Assembly: GCF_023715245.1 (NCBI RefSeq)
Contig: NZ_JAMBNV010000001.1
Location: 434,001-498,000 of the forward strand
Origin: Sporosarcina luteola
GTDB lineage: Bacteria > Bacillota > Bacilli > Bacillales_A > Planococcaceae
Direction of reading: 5' to 3'
Length of the DNA stretch: 64,000 bases
The notes under the pieces were generated by a model that saw nothing but the letters and a program-made list of their open reading frames with translations, did no database searches and had not been told where the DNA came from. Of this stretch, positions 26,344-35,662 are shown piece after piece. The position numbers and the translations under genes were made by a program. How positions within the stretch are numbered: position 1 is the first letter of the stretch; each line of letters begins with the position of its first letter.

Positions 26344-27519
26344 TTACTTTCCCAAAGCCTTCTCATAAATCTTCTCATACTTTTCAGCAGCAGCGAAATG
26401 CGAATACTCGGCAACAATCTTAGCCCGTGCCGTGTCAGCCAACTGCTGGCCAAAAGTTGGGTCATTAAGCAAACGGATCATCGCTTCGCTCAACGCCTCG
26501 ACATTCTGCTCTTCCACCAACAGCCCGTCCACGCCGTCTTCGATGATCTCCTTCAAGCCGCCAACCGCGCACGCGATCAACGGAACACCGGAACCCATCG
26601 CCTCCAATGCGGAAATGGACGTCGCTTCCTCCACTCCTGCCGAATAGATCGAAGGGACAAGTGCCACATTGCTCAACGCATAATACTGAATCATATCTGC
26701 ATGATCCACCGCGCCGACCATCGTCACCCGGTCAGCCACGCCGAGCTCTGCAGCCTTCGCTTTCATAGTCTCCATCATTTCGCCCGTTCCCGCAAATACG
26801 ACACGTGCTTTCGGGAATTTTTCAAGGACCGCTGGCAACGATAAAATCGGGTAAATGACACCGTTCTTTTTCGTCAAACGACGGGGAACGAAGAAAATCA
26901 TATCATCCTTCTCAAAGCCGTATTTCTCGCGGAACTCATCCCGACGCGAAATTTCAGGCTTGAATGATTCGACGTCAATGAAGTTCTTGATCATGTTGCC
27001 GACAACGCCTGTTTCTTTCTCGATATAATCCTTTATCCGTGTATCGACCGTAATCACTTCACGCGTTGACTTATAGGATTTCCACTCGGCTTCTTTCAAC
27101 TTATCCGCTTCAGTGGAACCTTCCATGACCGTACCTTTGGAAATACCCTCGAAAGTCAAATAGCCATGCACCGTACTGGCGACAGGAACGTCCGATTCAA
27201 GCGCGGCAAGCGTCGTAAAAGCATCCTGCGCATTGATGATGTCATATCCGCCGCCCGAAATCTTCTCCTTAATAAGTGACTCCAGCTCGTCCTTCCGTCG
27301 GTTCAACGTCCAGACATAACCCGAACCTTTTTTCATCTTATTTAAAACGAAAGCCGGTCCGCGGACAACACCATCCTGCTTCCACTTAGGGACATCCGAG
27401 AAAGATACGATATCCACCGTATGGCCCCGTGACTCAAGTCCGGCCTTCAAAGTTGTCATATGGACTGATAATCCTCCTAAATGGGGATAATCATATGCAG
27501 TAGCCAATAATATTTTCAA
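26344..27519 (-). CDS. Glycosyltransferase family 4, secondary cell wall polymer-associated
   Basis: 391 aa from the TTG at 27519, two Rossmann domains (GT-B). The N-terminus reads MKILLATAYDYPHLGGLSVH, with the GG loop that binds the donor; the C-terminal half has FVPRRLTKKNGV and the E-x7-E-like nucleotide-sugar site (SAGVEEATSISALEAMGSGVPLIA). The start is fixed by GGAGG inside the end of csaB, 8 nt before the TTG; the longer upstream frame lies within csaB. Only one nucleotide separates csaB's stop and this start, so the two are translationally coupled. Probably adds a sugar to the lipid-linked wall polymer. Confidence 0.88.
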   Translation of the reverse strand: MKILLATAYDYPHLGGLSVHMTTLKAGLESRGHTVDIVSFSDVPKWKQDGVVRGPAFVLNKMKKGSGYVWTLNRRKDELESLIKEKISGGGYDIINAQDAFTTLAALESDVPVASTVHGYLTFEGISKGTVMEGSTEADKLKEAEWKSYKSTREVITVDTRIKDYIEKETGVVGNMIKNFIDVESFKPEISRRDEFREKYGFEKDDMIFFVPRRLTKKNGVIYPILSLPAVLEKFPKARVVFAGTGEMMETMKAKAAELGVADRVTMVGAVDHADMIQYYALSNVALVPSIYSAGVEEATSISALEAMGSGVPLIACAVGGLKEIIEDGVDGLLVEEQNVEALSEAMIRLLNDPTFGQQLADTARAKIVAEYSHFAAAEKYEKIYEKALGK

Positions 27520-27520
27520 T

Positions 27521-28642
27521 TCAACGTCCTCCATCCAAAAATTGTTCCCGTAGTAAATCGACATTGCGAACAGCTTCCCGTCGCAACACGTCGACATTCG
27601 GCGCAATCATCTCTTTCGTCTCTGCACCATGGTCAAGCACGTAAAGCGCATTTTCAAGCAATGCTTCCTTCGTAAAATCTCCTAGAGGGAAAGAGCGGTC
27701 CCACATGCCTGAGCGTTTCAAAAAGCTTTCCACCTTTTGATCATAGCTCAACCCGATATGCGGCACATTCGAAAGCGCAGCGAATATCAATGCATGCAAA
27801 CGCAAGGCGATTGTCAATTCAGTTCTGGAAATGAAATTATAAAACTCATTCGGTGTGAATGAATCGCCTAACAGCCGGGTCTTACTGGCATTCTTCATCT
27901 TTGCCATCACCTTTTTCGATACATTCGTATCGTAAGGCGGCTCCATAGGGACGAATACAGGCATGACACCCCTCTGTTCAATGAGCTCATCCAACACCCA
28001 TGCAAGCTTCTCGATATACTCATCTTCATGATCAAACCAAGGACGAGGGGCCACCGCTACAAGTCGTTTATCGCCCTTCAATCCGAGCGAAGCATAAGCG
28101 ACATTGTCTTCGGTAGGCTTGAAAGCGAACACGATATCAGCAGTAACGACCGTCTCGGGCTTCGTCACTTTCAAATTCTCAAGATACTCTTTCGAATACG
28201 TATCCCTGACGGTGATGAAATCAGCCTTATTGGCGAGTAACCGCATCAGGAATTTGCCCCACTTGCTTGTAACAGGACCGATTCCTTGCGAAAAGAACAT
28301 GACCTTCGTTCCGCATAGCTTCGCCAGTAGAACGATAAGCAAGTAATAAGGAAGTGGTCCGAATAAAAACTTCGTCGGGTATGTATCCTGAAGCAACCCG
28401 CCGCCTCCGGATATCAACAGATCCGCATTCCGCAGCGCCTTCACCTTTTCCTTGTTCTCATGACGCCAGCCCCTGTAAACCGATTTTACGCCATGTTCCT
28501 TCGATGTCTTAGCAGGTGACAACGAAAAGACGGTTATATCTGGATTGTCCAGTTCGTCACGCAAATTATCGACAATGGCCTTCAAAATGGCCTCGTCACC
28601 TGTATTTCCAAGTCCGTAAAAACCTGAAATCACTATTTTCAA
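27521..28642 (-). CDS. csaB: Polysaccharide pyruvyl transferase CsaB
   Basis: 373 aa, PS_pyruv_trans family. The N-terminal MKIVISGFYGLGNTGDEAIL and the SGGGGLLQD motif are hallmark CsaB features; length is normal. CsaB adds a 4,6-linked pyruvate ketal to ManNAc of the secondary cell wall polymer, which is the ligand for SLH domains, so this gene is functionally tied to the ten SLH proteins of the window. TTG start with GAGGAGG 8 nt upstream. Cytoplasmic. Divergent from tagA across a 256-bp intergenic region. Confidence 0.95.
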   Translation of the reverse strand: MKIVISGFYGLGNTGDEAILKAIVDNLRDELDNPDITVFSLSPAKTSKEHGVKSVYRGWRHENKEKVKALRNADLLISGGGGLLQDTYPTKFLFGPLPYYLLIVLLAKLCGTKVMFFSQGIGPVTSKWGKFLMRLLANKADFITVRDTYSKEYLENLKVTKPETVVTADIVFAFKPTEDNVAYASLGLKGDKRLVAVAPRPWFDHEDEYIEKLAWVLDELIEQRGVMPVFVPMEPPYDTNVSKKVMAKMKNASKTRLLGDSFTPNEFYNFISRTELTIALRLHALIFAALSNVPHIGLSYDQKVESFLKRSGMWDRSFPLGDFTKEALLENALYVLDHGAETKEMIAPNVDVLRREAVRNVDLLREQFLDGGR

Positions 28643-28854
28643 TGGATATCCTCCTCAAAACAAAAGCTTCCACGAAGCCGTGAAAGCATAGTTATAAATA
28701 AATGTAAGTCGACTTTTTATATGGGACGAATTACTGAATGAAAATGTTGCCCTCTTCTTTAAATGAAAAGTCATCTCTCAACAAATTACTTATATCGTTA
28801 ATTCTTACTCATTCTATCATCGTTCCCAATGGCTATGCAACCGCTTTGGGTTTC

Positions 28855-28863
28855 TGCTATACT
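28855..28863 (+). promoter_or_regulatory. Extended -10 promoter of tagA
   Basis: TGCTATACT, 35 bp before the tagA start codon; no good -35, as is usual with extended -10 sites. Confidence 0.5.
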
Positions 28864-28898
28864 TATACAATTGAATGCAACGAATCGAGGGTCAGACA

Positions 28899-29618
28899 AT
28901 GAAAGAAACGTACCTTGGCGTCCATGTGTCGCCTCTTACATATGAAGGAATCATTACGGAAATAAAAACCCGGATGGCAGCCGGAGAACAGTCCACAATC
29001 ATCGCCGTCAACCCGGAAAAAGTGATGACAGCACAAAAGAACCCGGAAGTGAAGGATCTTATTAACGGGTCGACGTTTCAAATAGCGGACGGCGTAGGCA
29101 TATTGCTGGCATCCAAAATGAAAAAAGGGAAGATTAATTCCCGCGTCACAGGTGTAGACATGATGGCGAGGCTGCTGAAATTCGCCGCAGATGAACACCA
29201 TCCCGTCTATTTATATGGTGCAAAAAAAGAGGTAGTCGAAAAAGCGGCCAATAATATTAAACAACAACACCACGGTATCACGATTGCAGGAATGACAGAT
29301 GGGTACGAACAAGATGAAGAAGCACTCATACAGCGCATTAACGATAGCGGTGCTAAAATCATATTTGTCGCTCTCGGCAGTCCGAAGCAAGAACTTTGGA
29401 TAAGACGAAACATGGATAAGCTGAAGAACGTCTTAGTATTTCAAGGGGTCGGCGGCAGCTTCGACGTCTTCTCCGGAACCGTCAAACGGGCACCCGCACT
29501 CTTCAGGAATACAGGTACCGAATGGCTTTATCGGCTGGCAAGCGATCCAAAACGGATCAAGCGCCAAATGAACTTGCCCCTCTTCCTGATGAACATCTTA
29601 TTTAATAGAAGAAACTAA
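28899..29618 (+). CDS. tagA: TagA/WecG-type N-acetylmannosaminyltransferase
   Basis: 239 aa, WecG/TagA/CpsF (GT26) family. Motifs: NPEKVMTAQ, ADGVGILLAS (conserved Asp), VTGVDMMARLL, FVALGSPKQELW and GVGGSFDVFSG; the C-terminal basic WLYRLASDPKRIKRQ helix contacts the membrane. It transfers ManNAc from UDP-ManNAc to undecaprenyl-PP-GlcNAc, the second step in building wall polymers. Start at 28899 because GAGGG lies 7 nt before it; an upstream in-frame ATG has no such site. wecC follows after 22 bp. Confidence 0.92.
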   Translation: MKETYLGVHVSPLTYEGIITEIKTRMAAGEQSTIIAVNPEKVMTAQKNPEVKDLINGSTFQIADGVGILLASKMKKGKINSRVTGVDMMARLLKFAADEHHPVYLYGAKKEVVEKAANNIKQQHHGITIAGMTDGYEQDEEALIQRINDSGAKIIFVALGSPKQELWIRRNMDKLKNVLVFQGVGGSFDVFSGTVKRAPALFRNTGTEWLYRLASDPKRIKRQMNLPLFLMNILFNRRN

Positions 29619-29640
29619 AAATAGTAAGGAGTCTTTCAAT

Positions 29641-30936
29641 ATGAAAAAGTCAATTTGCATAATCGGACTAGGATATATCGGATTACCGACAGCAGTCATG
29701 TTTGCCAACCACGGACATAAAGTGCACGGTGTCGATATCAATGAAAGCGTAGTGGAAAGCATCCGCAACAAACAGCTTCATATAGAAGAGAACGGTTTGC
29801 AAGAACGTTTAGATGAAGCAATCGACTCAAACATGTTCACAGTTTCCACTACACCGATAAAGGCGGATGTATTCATCCTGGCAGTGCCTTCGCCGATCAG
29901 AGAAGACAAAACAGCTAATCTCGAATACATCCGAAGTGCGGCGAAAGCAATCGCTCCATTCGTTGAAAAAGGGAACCTCGTCATTCTTGAGTCGACAGTT
30001 CCGCCAAGAACCGTTCAAGACGTCGTCATTCCGGAGCTCATCCCGACTGGACTCGAAATCGGGACGGAACTATTTGTCTCCCATTCACCTGAACGGGTTA
30101 TTCCTGGCCGTGTATTCGAAGAACTCATCTCAAATGACCGTATCATCGGGGGAGTCAACGAAGAATCCGCAAAAATGACATCGGATCTTTACCGTTCATT
30201 CGTCAAAGGGCATATGCACGAGACGGACGATACGACTGCAGAGCTCGTCAAAGTGATGGAAAACACGTACCGCGATGTAAATATTGCATTAGCGAACGAG
30301 CTTGCGAAGCTTTCCGCAACGATCGGCGTAGATGTCTGGGAGGCAATCCGTCTCGCTAACTTCCACCCGCGGGTGAATATCCATCAGCCAGGACCAGGCG
30401 TCGGAGGGCATTGCATCGCCGTCGATCCATGGTTCCTTGTTGAATTAAATCCGGAAATCGCCAAGATCATCAACCTGTCACGCAAGACGAATGATGGTAT
30501 GCCAGCCTACACGGCCGATCTGCTTACGACAATCTTGCAGGCGAAAGGGATTGAGACGACTGATGCGAAGGTGGCAGTACTTGGTCTTGCCTTCAAAGGC
30601 AATATCGACGACATGAGGGAAAGTCCATCCATCGACGTCGTAGAGGAATTACAAAAGAGGGCTTTGAATATCTTTGCATTCGACCCGCATATTAAAAAGA
30701 ACAATTTGGAAATCCAAACGCAAAACATGGGTGAAGCATTGGAAGGGGCTCAAGCAGCCATCATTTTAACAAGCCATAATGAATTCAAGAATCTTAATCC
30801 AGCAGAAATTGCCGATGTAATGGAAAGTAAAATCATCATCGATACAAAACAATGCATCGACCGAGAAAAATGGCAAGCAGCTGGATTTGAAGTGTACGTG
30901 TTAGGGGATTCGAAAAACAGTCCGATGTGTAAGTAA
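29641..30936 (+). CDS. wecC: UDP-N-acetyl-D-mannosamine dehydrogenase
   Basis: 431 aa, UDP-glucose/GDP-mannose dehydrogenase superfamily. N-terminal NAD site GLGYIGLPTAVMFA, central region with catalytic Lys and Asn, catalytic Cys about 258 in GVGGHCIAVDP, C-terminal UDP-binding domain (VLGLAFKGNIDDMRESPS). Oxidises UDP-ManNAc to UDP-ManNAcA. Together with tagA it suggests a wall polymer with ManNAc and ManNAcA; a dedicated UDP-GlcNAc 2-epimerase (MnaA) for ManNAc is not next to it. AAGGAG precedes the ATG. Confidence 0.92.
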   Translation: MKKSICIIGLGYIGLPTAVMFANHGHKVHGVDINESVVESIRNKQLHIEENGLQERLDEAIDSNMFTVSTTPIKADVFILAVPSPIREDKTANLEYIRSAAKAIAPFVEKGNLVILESTVPPRTVQDVVIPELIPTGLEIGTELFVSHSPERVIPGRVFEELISNDRIIGGVNEESAKMTSDLYRSFVKGHMHETDDTTAELVKVMENTYRDVNIALANELAKLSATIGVDVWEAIRLANFHPRVNIHQPGPGVGGHCIAVDPWFLVELNPEIAKIINLSRKTNDGMPAYTADLLTTILQAKGIETTDAKVAVLGLAFKGNIDDMRESPSIDVVEELQKRALNIFAFDPHIKKNNLEIQTQNMGEALEGAQAAIILTSHNEFKNLNPAEIADVMESKIIIDTKQCIDREKWQAAGFEVYVLGDSKNSPMCK

Positions 30937-30957
30937 TAATAATAGATTTAACAAGAT

Positions 30958-30983
30958 AGGCCGGCATTTTTGTCGGCCTTTTT
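30958..30983 (+). terminator. Terminator of tagA-wecC
   Basis: AGGCCG / CGGCCT hairpin followed by five T. Confidence 0.85.
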
Positions 30984-31097
30984 ACATGCCCTGTTTCAGA
31001 AAAACGATATTTCATTTTCGAATCCTCCATTTAGATTAATAGATAATGCCTACACATCGCACAATAGAAGAATTTTCAGAAGATAGATTAATATAGC

Positions 31098-31125
31098 TTG
31101 AGTTTTTCTAAAACTTTGCTATACT
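31098..31125 (+). promoter_or_regulatory. Candidate distal promoter of the first S-layer gene
   Basis: TTGAGT, 16-bp spacer, then extended -10 TGCTATACT. This predicts a leader of about 210 nt, in line with the long 5' UTRs of S-layer genes. Confidence 0.5.
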
Positions 31126-31252
31126 TGTTTAAGAGCTGACGTGCCGAGGTATGCGTAGTAATAAACTTTCAAACTCAAGTTTTTAAATCTACTTATCTAT
31201 TAGAGTAAATTTATTCCGCTTGAAAATAAAGGTAGATTATTATGCGTATAGT

Positions 31253-31261
31253 TGGTATAAT
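31253..31261 (+). promoter_or_regulatory. Candidate proximal promoter of the first S-layer gene
   Basis: Extended -10 TGGTATAAT 80 bp before the ATG; TTATGCGT lies 8 bp upstream of the TATAAT instead of a consensus -35. Confidence 0.5.
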
Positions 31262-31340
31262 ACATATTGAATCTTGTAGACTACTAGATTCATATGAAAG
31301 CTTCATAAATGTAATCATACAATAGGGAGGAATTCTACAC

Positions 31341-34300
31341 ATGGCTAATCAACCAAAAGCCTACAAAAAGTTTGTAGCTACGGCTGCAACAGCAACACTA
31401 GTTGCAACAGCAATCGTTCCAGTCGCTTCAGCGGCAACTAGCTTCAAGGACGTAAGCAAAGACTACCAAGACGCGGTAAACTACTTAGTAGAAAACGGAA
31501 TCGCGCAAGGAACTACTGAAACTACTTTCGGTACGTCTAACAACATCTCACGCGGTGACGCAGCGGTCATGATCGCTAACGCTCTTAAATTGAACACTGC
31601 TACTGCTAAAGACGCAGGTTTCCAAGACGTTAACGCTCGTGTAGCTGGCGCTGTCAACGCAATCGTTGAAGCAGGAATCGCTAGCGGTAAAACTGCTACT
31701 TCATTCGCTCCAGCTGACTACATCACTCGTCAAGAAATGGCGAAAATGCTTGCTAACGCTTACGACCTAACTGCAAAAGAAACTGCTAACTTCAAAGACG
31801 TAAACAGCAACTGGATCGGTTATGTTTCCGCGCTTAAAGAAGCTGGAATCACTCTTGGTAAAACAGAAACAACTTTCGCTCCAACAGCTAACTTGACACG
31901 TGGAGAATTCGCATTGTTCATGTTCCGTGCTGAAGGTATCGATACTACTCCAGCACCACCAGTAAATGTAAATGCTACTAAAGTCAGTTCTGTAAGTGCA
32001 TCTAACTTGAAAGAAGTAGTTGTTGAATTCGACGGTCTGGTTGATGCTGATTCGGCGGAAGACGTTTCAAACTACTCAATCAATAATGGTGTAACTATTA
32101 AATCAGCTTCACTTTCAAAAGAAGGAAAAGCTGTAACATTAACAATTAACGGTGTTTTTGCTAATCAAGAAGAATACCTATTGGATGTTAAGAAGGTATT
32201 TGCTGGAGATAAAACCGTTTCTGTAGATGATTTCGCGTTCACTCCACTTGATAATACTTTGCCAGTAGTTCAAGAAGTTGTTTCATTAGGAACAAAAGCA
32301 GTCAAAGTAGTATTTAACGAACCTATTAAAACTGCAAATGCTAATAACTTCAAAATTGATGGTAAAACTTTTTACGGTTCAGTTTCACTTGATGGAAGAG
32401 AAGCAATTTTAACTCCATATGATACAAGCACATTAACACCTGGAGAATATAAATTTGAAGTTACTGGAGTAGTTGACTTCCAAGATCTAAAGTCTCTTGC
32501 TTCTGAACACAAATTAGTTGTTGTAGAAGACAAAGTAGCTCCAACTATCGTTGAAGTTTCAGCAACTTTAGAAAAAGCGGTTGTTACATTTAGTGAAGAC
32601 GTAGATCCAGACACTGTAAGTGCAGCTAATGTATATTACAAATCAGGTGATACAAAGTACAGAGCTGATTCTAAAAAGAAAATTGCCGGCAATAAGTATG
32701 AATTCGAATTCAATACTAACAAGTTACCAGCATATGAAACAACTCTATTTGTAGAAGAAGTAAAAGATTATAGTGGAAACAAAATTTCTGAAACAAGCGT
32801 AAAAATCAAAGCAGAAGTAGATCAAACTCGCCCTGAAGTAAAAGATGTTGATTTGGCTTCCGATAATAAAACAATTACTGTTGAATTCTCTAAAGCTTTA
32901 GCTTCTACTTCGAATGATCCGAAATACTTCACTGTAACTGATAAAGATGGCAAAGTACTTGGAGTGAAAGACGTTAAGTGGGGAAGTAACAATAGAGTTC
33001 TAATCGTTGAACTTTATGACGCTCTTCCAGAAGGCAAAAACTCTCTTAAAGTATCAGGCATTAAAGATGCTACAACATTGTCAAATACAATTTTAGATTC
33101 TACACATGAGTTAGTTGTAGGAGACACTGAGGGTCCTGGTAAACCAACAATCTCTACAAACGCCGAGAATAGAACTGTTGTATTAACATTTGATGAAAAA
33201 ATGGATTCTACTACTTTAGCAAATCGTGCTAATTACCTAGTAGAATTCAACGGTAGTTACCGCACTCTACCATCGAATGTTGAAATCCTTCTTGTTCAAG
33301 ATGGCAAAGGTGTACTATTCACTTTCCCTAAACAAATTAGTGGAACTGATGTAGTATTTGGAAATAACCTTACAGGAATTCAAGTAATGGGTCTTAAAGA
33401 CGCTGCTGGAAACTTGATCGAAGGTTATGTTCAAAAGCTAGATATTACTGGTACTACTGAAGCTGGTCTAGCAGCAAGATATAGTTCAACTGTAACTGAA
33501 AAAGCTGCTGCAACTGCTAAGAGAACAGTTAAAGTGAAATTTGATCAAGCAATTGCTTTCGCATCTGCGGCTGATTTCACTTTAAGTGACGGTACTGTAG
33601 TTTCTTCAGTGTCATATAATAATACTGACACTGTTACTCTTACAACGGCTACTGACATTCATACAAGTGCACCTATTAATGTAACTGTTAAAGCTAATAA
33701 CAGCATTAGAACTGCTTCGGGTTCGAAAGCATTGGTTGGAGGAACTACTACTGCTGTAGCTGACTTAATCGCGCCAGAAGTTAAACTTGGAACAAATGTA
33801 ACTACTCTTTCTGTGAAGAATGCTGGTCCTAATGCAGTTATTTCACTTCCTTTCAGTGAAAACTTAGTTGCAAGTTCCGATACAGCAGCCCTTTATGCTA
33901 ACGATTTAGTAGTAACTCGAGTTTCTGATGGTAAAGTATTGACTGCTCAAACAGATTACACTACTCAAACTGCTTCTGGTGATGCTGCAACAATTGAAAT
34001 TATTGTTAAAGATGCTGTAGGCGGAGATTCTAAGTATACTGTTGCTGTTAAAGCTAATGCCCAGTACATCAAAGATGCAGGAACTTACGGTAATAAAGCT
34101 GCTGCTAGAGCGGCAATTACAACTGTAGATTCACTTGACCTTGCAGCTGTAAAAGCACCTACAGTTTCAGGTACTTATAAATCAGGCGATGCTTCAAAAA
34201 TTGAAGAGAATGAAACTTTGGTATTTACTTTCGACGATAAGCTTGATGCTGCAGTTTTAGTTGCACTTCAAAACGAATTTAATACTCAGTTCGGCGGATC

Positions 34301-34484
34301 AGGTTACACTATCGCTGTCGACAATAATGGCTCCCAAGCATTTGTAACAGTCACACGTACTAATGCGACTGCTGTAAACATTACAGGTGTAGGTAATAAC
34401 GGAGTGATTACATTAACAGCTGGAAACGTAACAGATGATGCGGGTAACACTCCATCTTCTAACCTCACAGTTGATATTAAGTAA
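31341..34484 (+). CDS. Major SLH-domain S-layer protein 1
   Basis: 1047 aa. Signal peptide about 1-31 (VPVASA), three SLH domains (about 33-200, ISRGD, ITRQE, LTRGE), then a long series of Ig-like/Big-type beta-sandwich repeats (for example DNTLPVVQEVVSLGTKAVKV, VAPTIVEVSATLEKAVVTFS, RPEVKDVDLASDNKTITVEF). Rich in Thr, Ala, Val and Lys, almost no Cys, as expected for an S-layer subunit that self-assembles on the wall and binds pyruvylated polymer. GGGAGGAAT precedes the ATG; codon choice (frequent GCT, GGT, ACT, GTA) suggests high expression. A strong terminator follows. A paralogue lies at 57102. Confidence 0.92.
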   Translation: MANQPKAYKKFVATAATATLVATAIVPVASAATSFKDVSKDYQDAVNYLVENGIAQGTTETTFGTSNNISRGDAAVMIANALKLNTATAKDAGFQDVNARVAGAVNAIVEAGIASGKTATSFAPADYITRQEMAKMLANAYDLTAKETANFKDVNSNWIGYVSALKEAGITLGKTETTFAPTANLTRGEFALFMFRAEGIDTTPAPPVNVNATKVSSVSASNLKEVVVEFDGLVDADSAEDVSNYSINNGVTIKSASLSKEGKAVTLTINGVFANQEEYLLDVKKVFAGDKTVSVDDFAFTPLDNTLPVVQEVVSLGTKAVKVVFNEPIKTANANNFKIDGKTFYGSVSLDGREAILTPYDTSTLTPGEYKFEVTGVVDFQDLKSLASEHKLVVVEDKVAPTIVEVSATLEKAVVTFSEDVDPDTVSAANVYYKSGDTKYRADSKKKIAGNKYEFEFNTNKLPAYETTLFVEEVKDYSGNKISETSVKIKAEVDQTRPEVKDVDLASDNKTITVEFSKALASTSNDPKYFTVTDKDGKVLGVKDVKWGSNNRVLIVELYDALPEGKNSLKVSGIKDATTLSNTILDSTHELVVGDTEGPGKPTISTNAENRTVVLTFDEKMDSTTLANRANYLVEFNGSYRTLPSNVEILLVQDGKGVLFTFPKQISGTDVVFGNNLTGIQVMGLKDAAGNLIEGYVQKLDITGTTEAGLAARYSSTVTEKAAATAKRTVKVKFDQAIAFASAADFTLSDGTVVSSVSYNNTDTVTLTTATDIHTSAPINVTVKANNSIRTASGSKALVGGTTTAVADLIAPEVKLGTNVTTLSVKNAGPNAVISLPFSENLVASSDTAALYANDLVVTRVSDGKVLTAQTDYTTQTASGDAATIEIIVKDAVGGDSKYTVAVKANAQYIKDAGTYGNKAAARAAITTVDSLDLAAVKAPTVSGTYKSGDASKIEENETLVFTFDDKLDAAVLVALQNEFNTQFGGSGYTIAVDNNGSQAFVTVTRTNATAVNITGVGNNGVITLTAGNVTDDAGNTPSSNLTVDIK

Positions 34485-34506
34485 TCAAATATTAATTTGT
34501 GACTTA

Positions 34507-34544
34507 AGCCTTCACTTAGCTATTTGTCTAAGTGAAGGCTTTTT
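34507..34544 (+). terminator. Terminator of S-layer gene 1
   Basis: AGCCTTCACTTAG / CTAAGTGAAGGCT perfect 13-bp stem, 8-nt loop, five T. Confidence 0.95.
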
Positions 34545-35149
34545 GTTGCTCCTATATAAAAAATGACCAATTATCTTACAGAAACCTCCTTTAGTTTTTG
34601 AGAACTTAGGGGGATTTTCTCATTATAAATAATGAATTTCTCAGATTCCTCGAGGCATGTCCGATTTAAGAAATAAGCCTCGCTTTGCAGCGCGGTAAAA
34701 AAATCCGGATCTATCACCAATTACTTCACATTTAAAGTTGTGCTGATGACATGTACCAATACGTTGGAAGTAACGGCTTAAAATGAGGTGATCAGCAGTT
34801 TCATGTAATGATATTAAAGTGTCAGTTTTCCTATCTGAAAAAAAGTTTGCTCTTGATGGTATATGACAAATGGTGTTTGAGCTGAAGTAGCCGAAGGATA
34901 AAAACAAGGGAAAGCGATGATTTCAATAAAATTCGAAGACTAGTGAAATCAGTAAAATACGAGGTAGTCACTGTTACTGAAGGTACGAAGGTGGATAAGA
35001 AAGTTCTTGGTACTCCATTTCAACTAAAGATCTATTATGAAAACAACCGTGACTTATGTCGTTTTTTAAGCTATACTGTAAAAGAATTGCGAATTATGAC
35101 TATGTGAAACTATGAAACTATGAAAGATATAAGAAAGGTTGAAAATAGA
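34545..35149. other. Gap with possible gene relics
   Basis: No gene with a convincing start. A minus-strand frame (34641-34907, 88 codons) shows no ribosome binding site or family I recognise. A plus-strand stretch near 34945-35107 (VKSVKYEVVTVTEGTKVDKK, then VLGTPFQLKIYY) reads like the end of a decayed protein. This may mark the left boundary of the exchangeable polysaccharide locus. Confidence 0.4.
35049..35077 (+). promoter_or_regulatory. Candidate promoter of the polysaccharide operon
   Basis: GTGACT and TATACT with a 17-bp spacer, 72 bp before the TPR gene start. Confidence 0.4.
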
Positions 35150-35644
35150 ATGAGAATACAAGAGTCAAATAGACGATACATATTTTTGGGCAGTGTTTTG
35201 TTTGTTTTAATTGCTATTTTCGTTGCGAATGTTATGGGTAAGTCTCAGGATAAAGTATATGTTGCAGATGAAGCTTTGTATAATGAAATGGTCACACAGC
35301 TTCAACAGGGTCAATATGAATTGGCTTTGGAGAAGTTTCATCGCTTGGAAAAGCAGCAAGAAAATTCGGAGGTTGCCAACTATATAGTTGGTCTTGCAGC
35401 TGCTAACGCGGGGCATATTAATATGGGCGTTCAACACTTTCAACGAGTATTAGATATTAACCCTCACAAGGTTGAGGATTCTATGTTCATGTTACAGTTT
35501 GCAGAATTACTCGTGATGGCTAATATGATGGAAGAAGCTGAGATTGTTCTAGAACGTTGTGAAATGTTACCTACGCCCGAAGATTTTCCACAATATCAAG
35601 AAACTATTTTAGAAATGAAAAAACTGATCAATGGACAATCGTAA
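35150..35644 (+). CDS. Membrane-anchored TPR protein
   Basis: 164 aa. One N-terminal helix (about 10-27) anchors the protein; the rest (about 45-160) is helical with tetratricopeptide-like repeats (YELALEKFHRLEKQQENSEV, NMGVQHFQRVLDINP, EEAEIVLERCEMLP). TPR proteins of this kind often accompany O-antigen ligase/polymerase proteins, and the next gene, 18 bp away, is one. An adaptor role in glycan assembly is inferred. The start at 35150 has AAAGG about 11 nt upstream; an in-frame ATG at 35120 has none. Confidence 0.75.
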   Translation: MRIQESNRRYIFLGSVLFVLIAIFVANVMGKSQDKVYVADEALYNEMVTQLQQGQYELALEKFHRLEKQQENSEVANYIVGLAAANAGHINMGVQHFQRVLDINPHKVEDSMFMLQFAELLVMANMMEEAEIVLERCEMLPTPEDFPQYQETILEMKKLINGQS

Positions 35645-35662
35645 AAAGGAAGGTACGATACT

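Noticed and set aside
26065..26844. 259-codon plus-strand frame
   Set aside because: It runs through the GC-rich repeat and then antisense to the glycosyltransferase; composition is that of a shadow frame.
26344..27606. Longer start for the glycosyltransferase at 27606
   Set aside because: The extra residues are encoded inside csaB and do not fit the family; TTG at 27519 with GGAGG gives the expected MKILL start.
34641..34907. 88-codon minus-strand frame between S-layer gene 1 and the polysaccharide locus
   Set aside because: No start signal and no recognised family; kept only as a possible relic in the gap entry.
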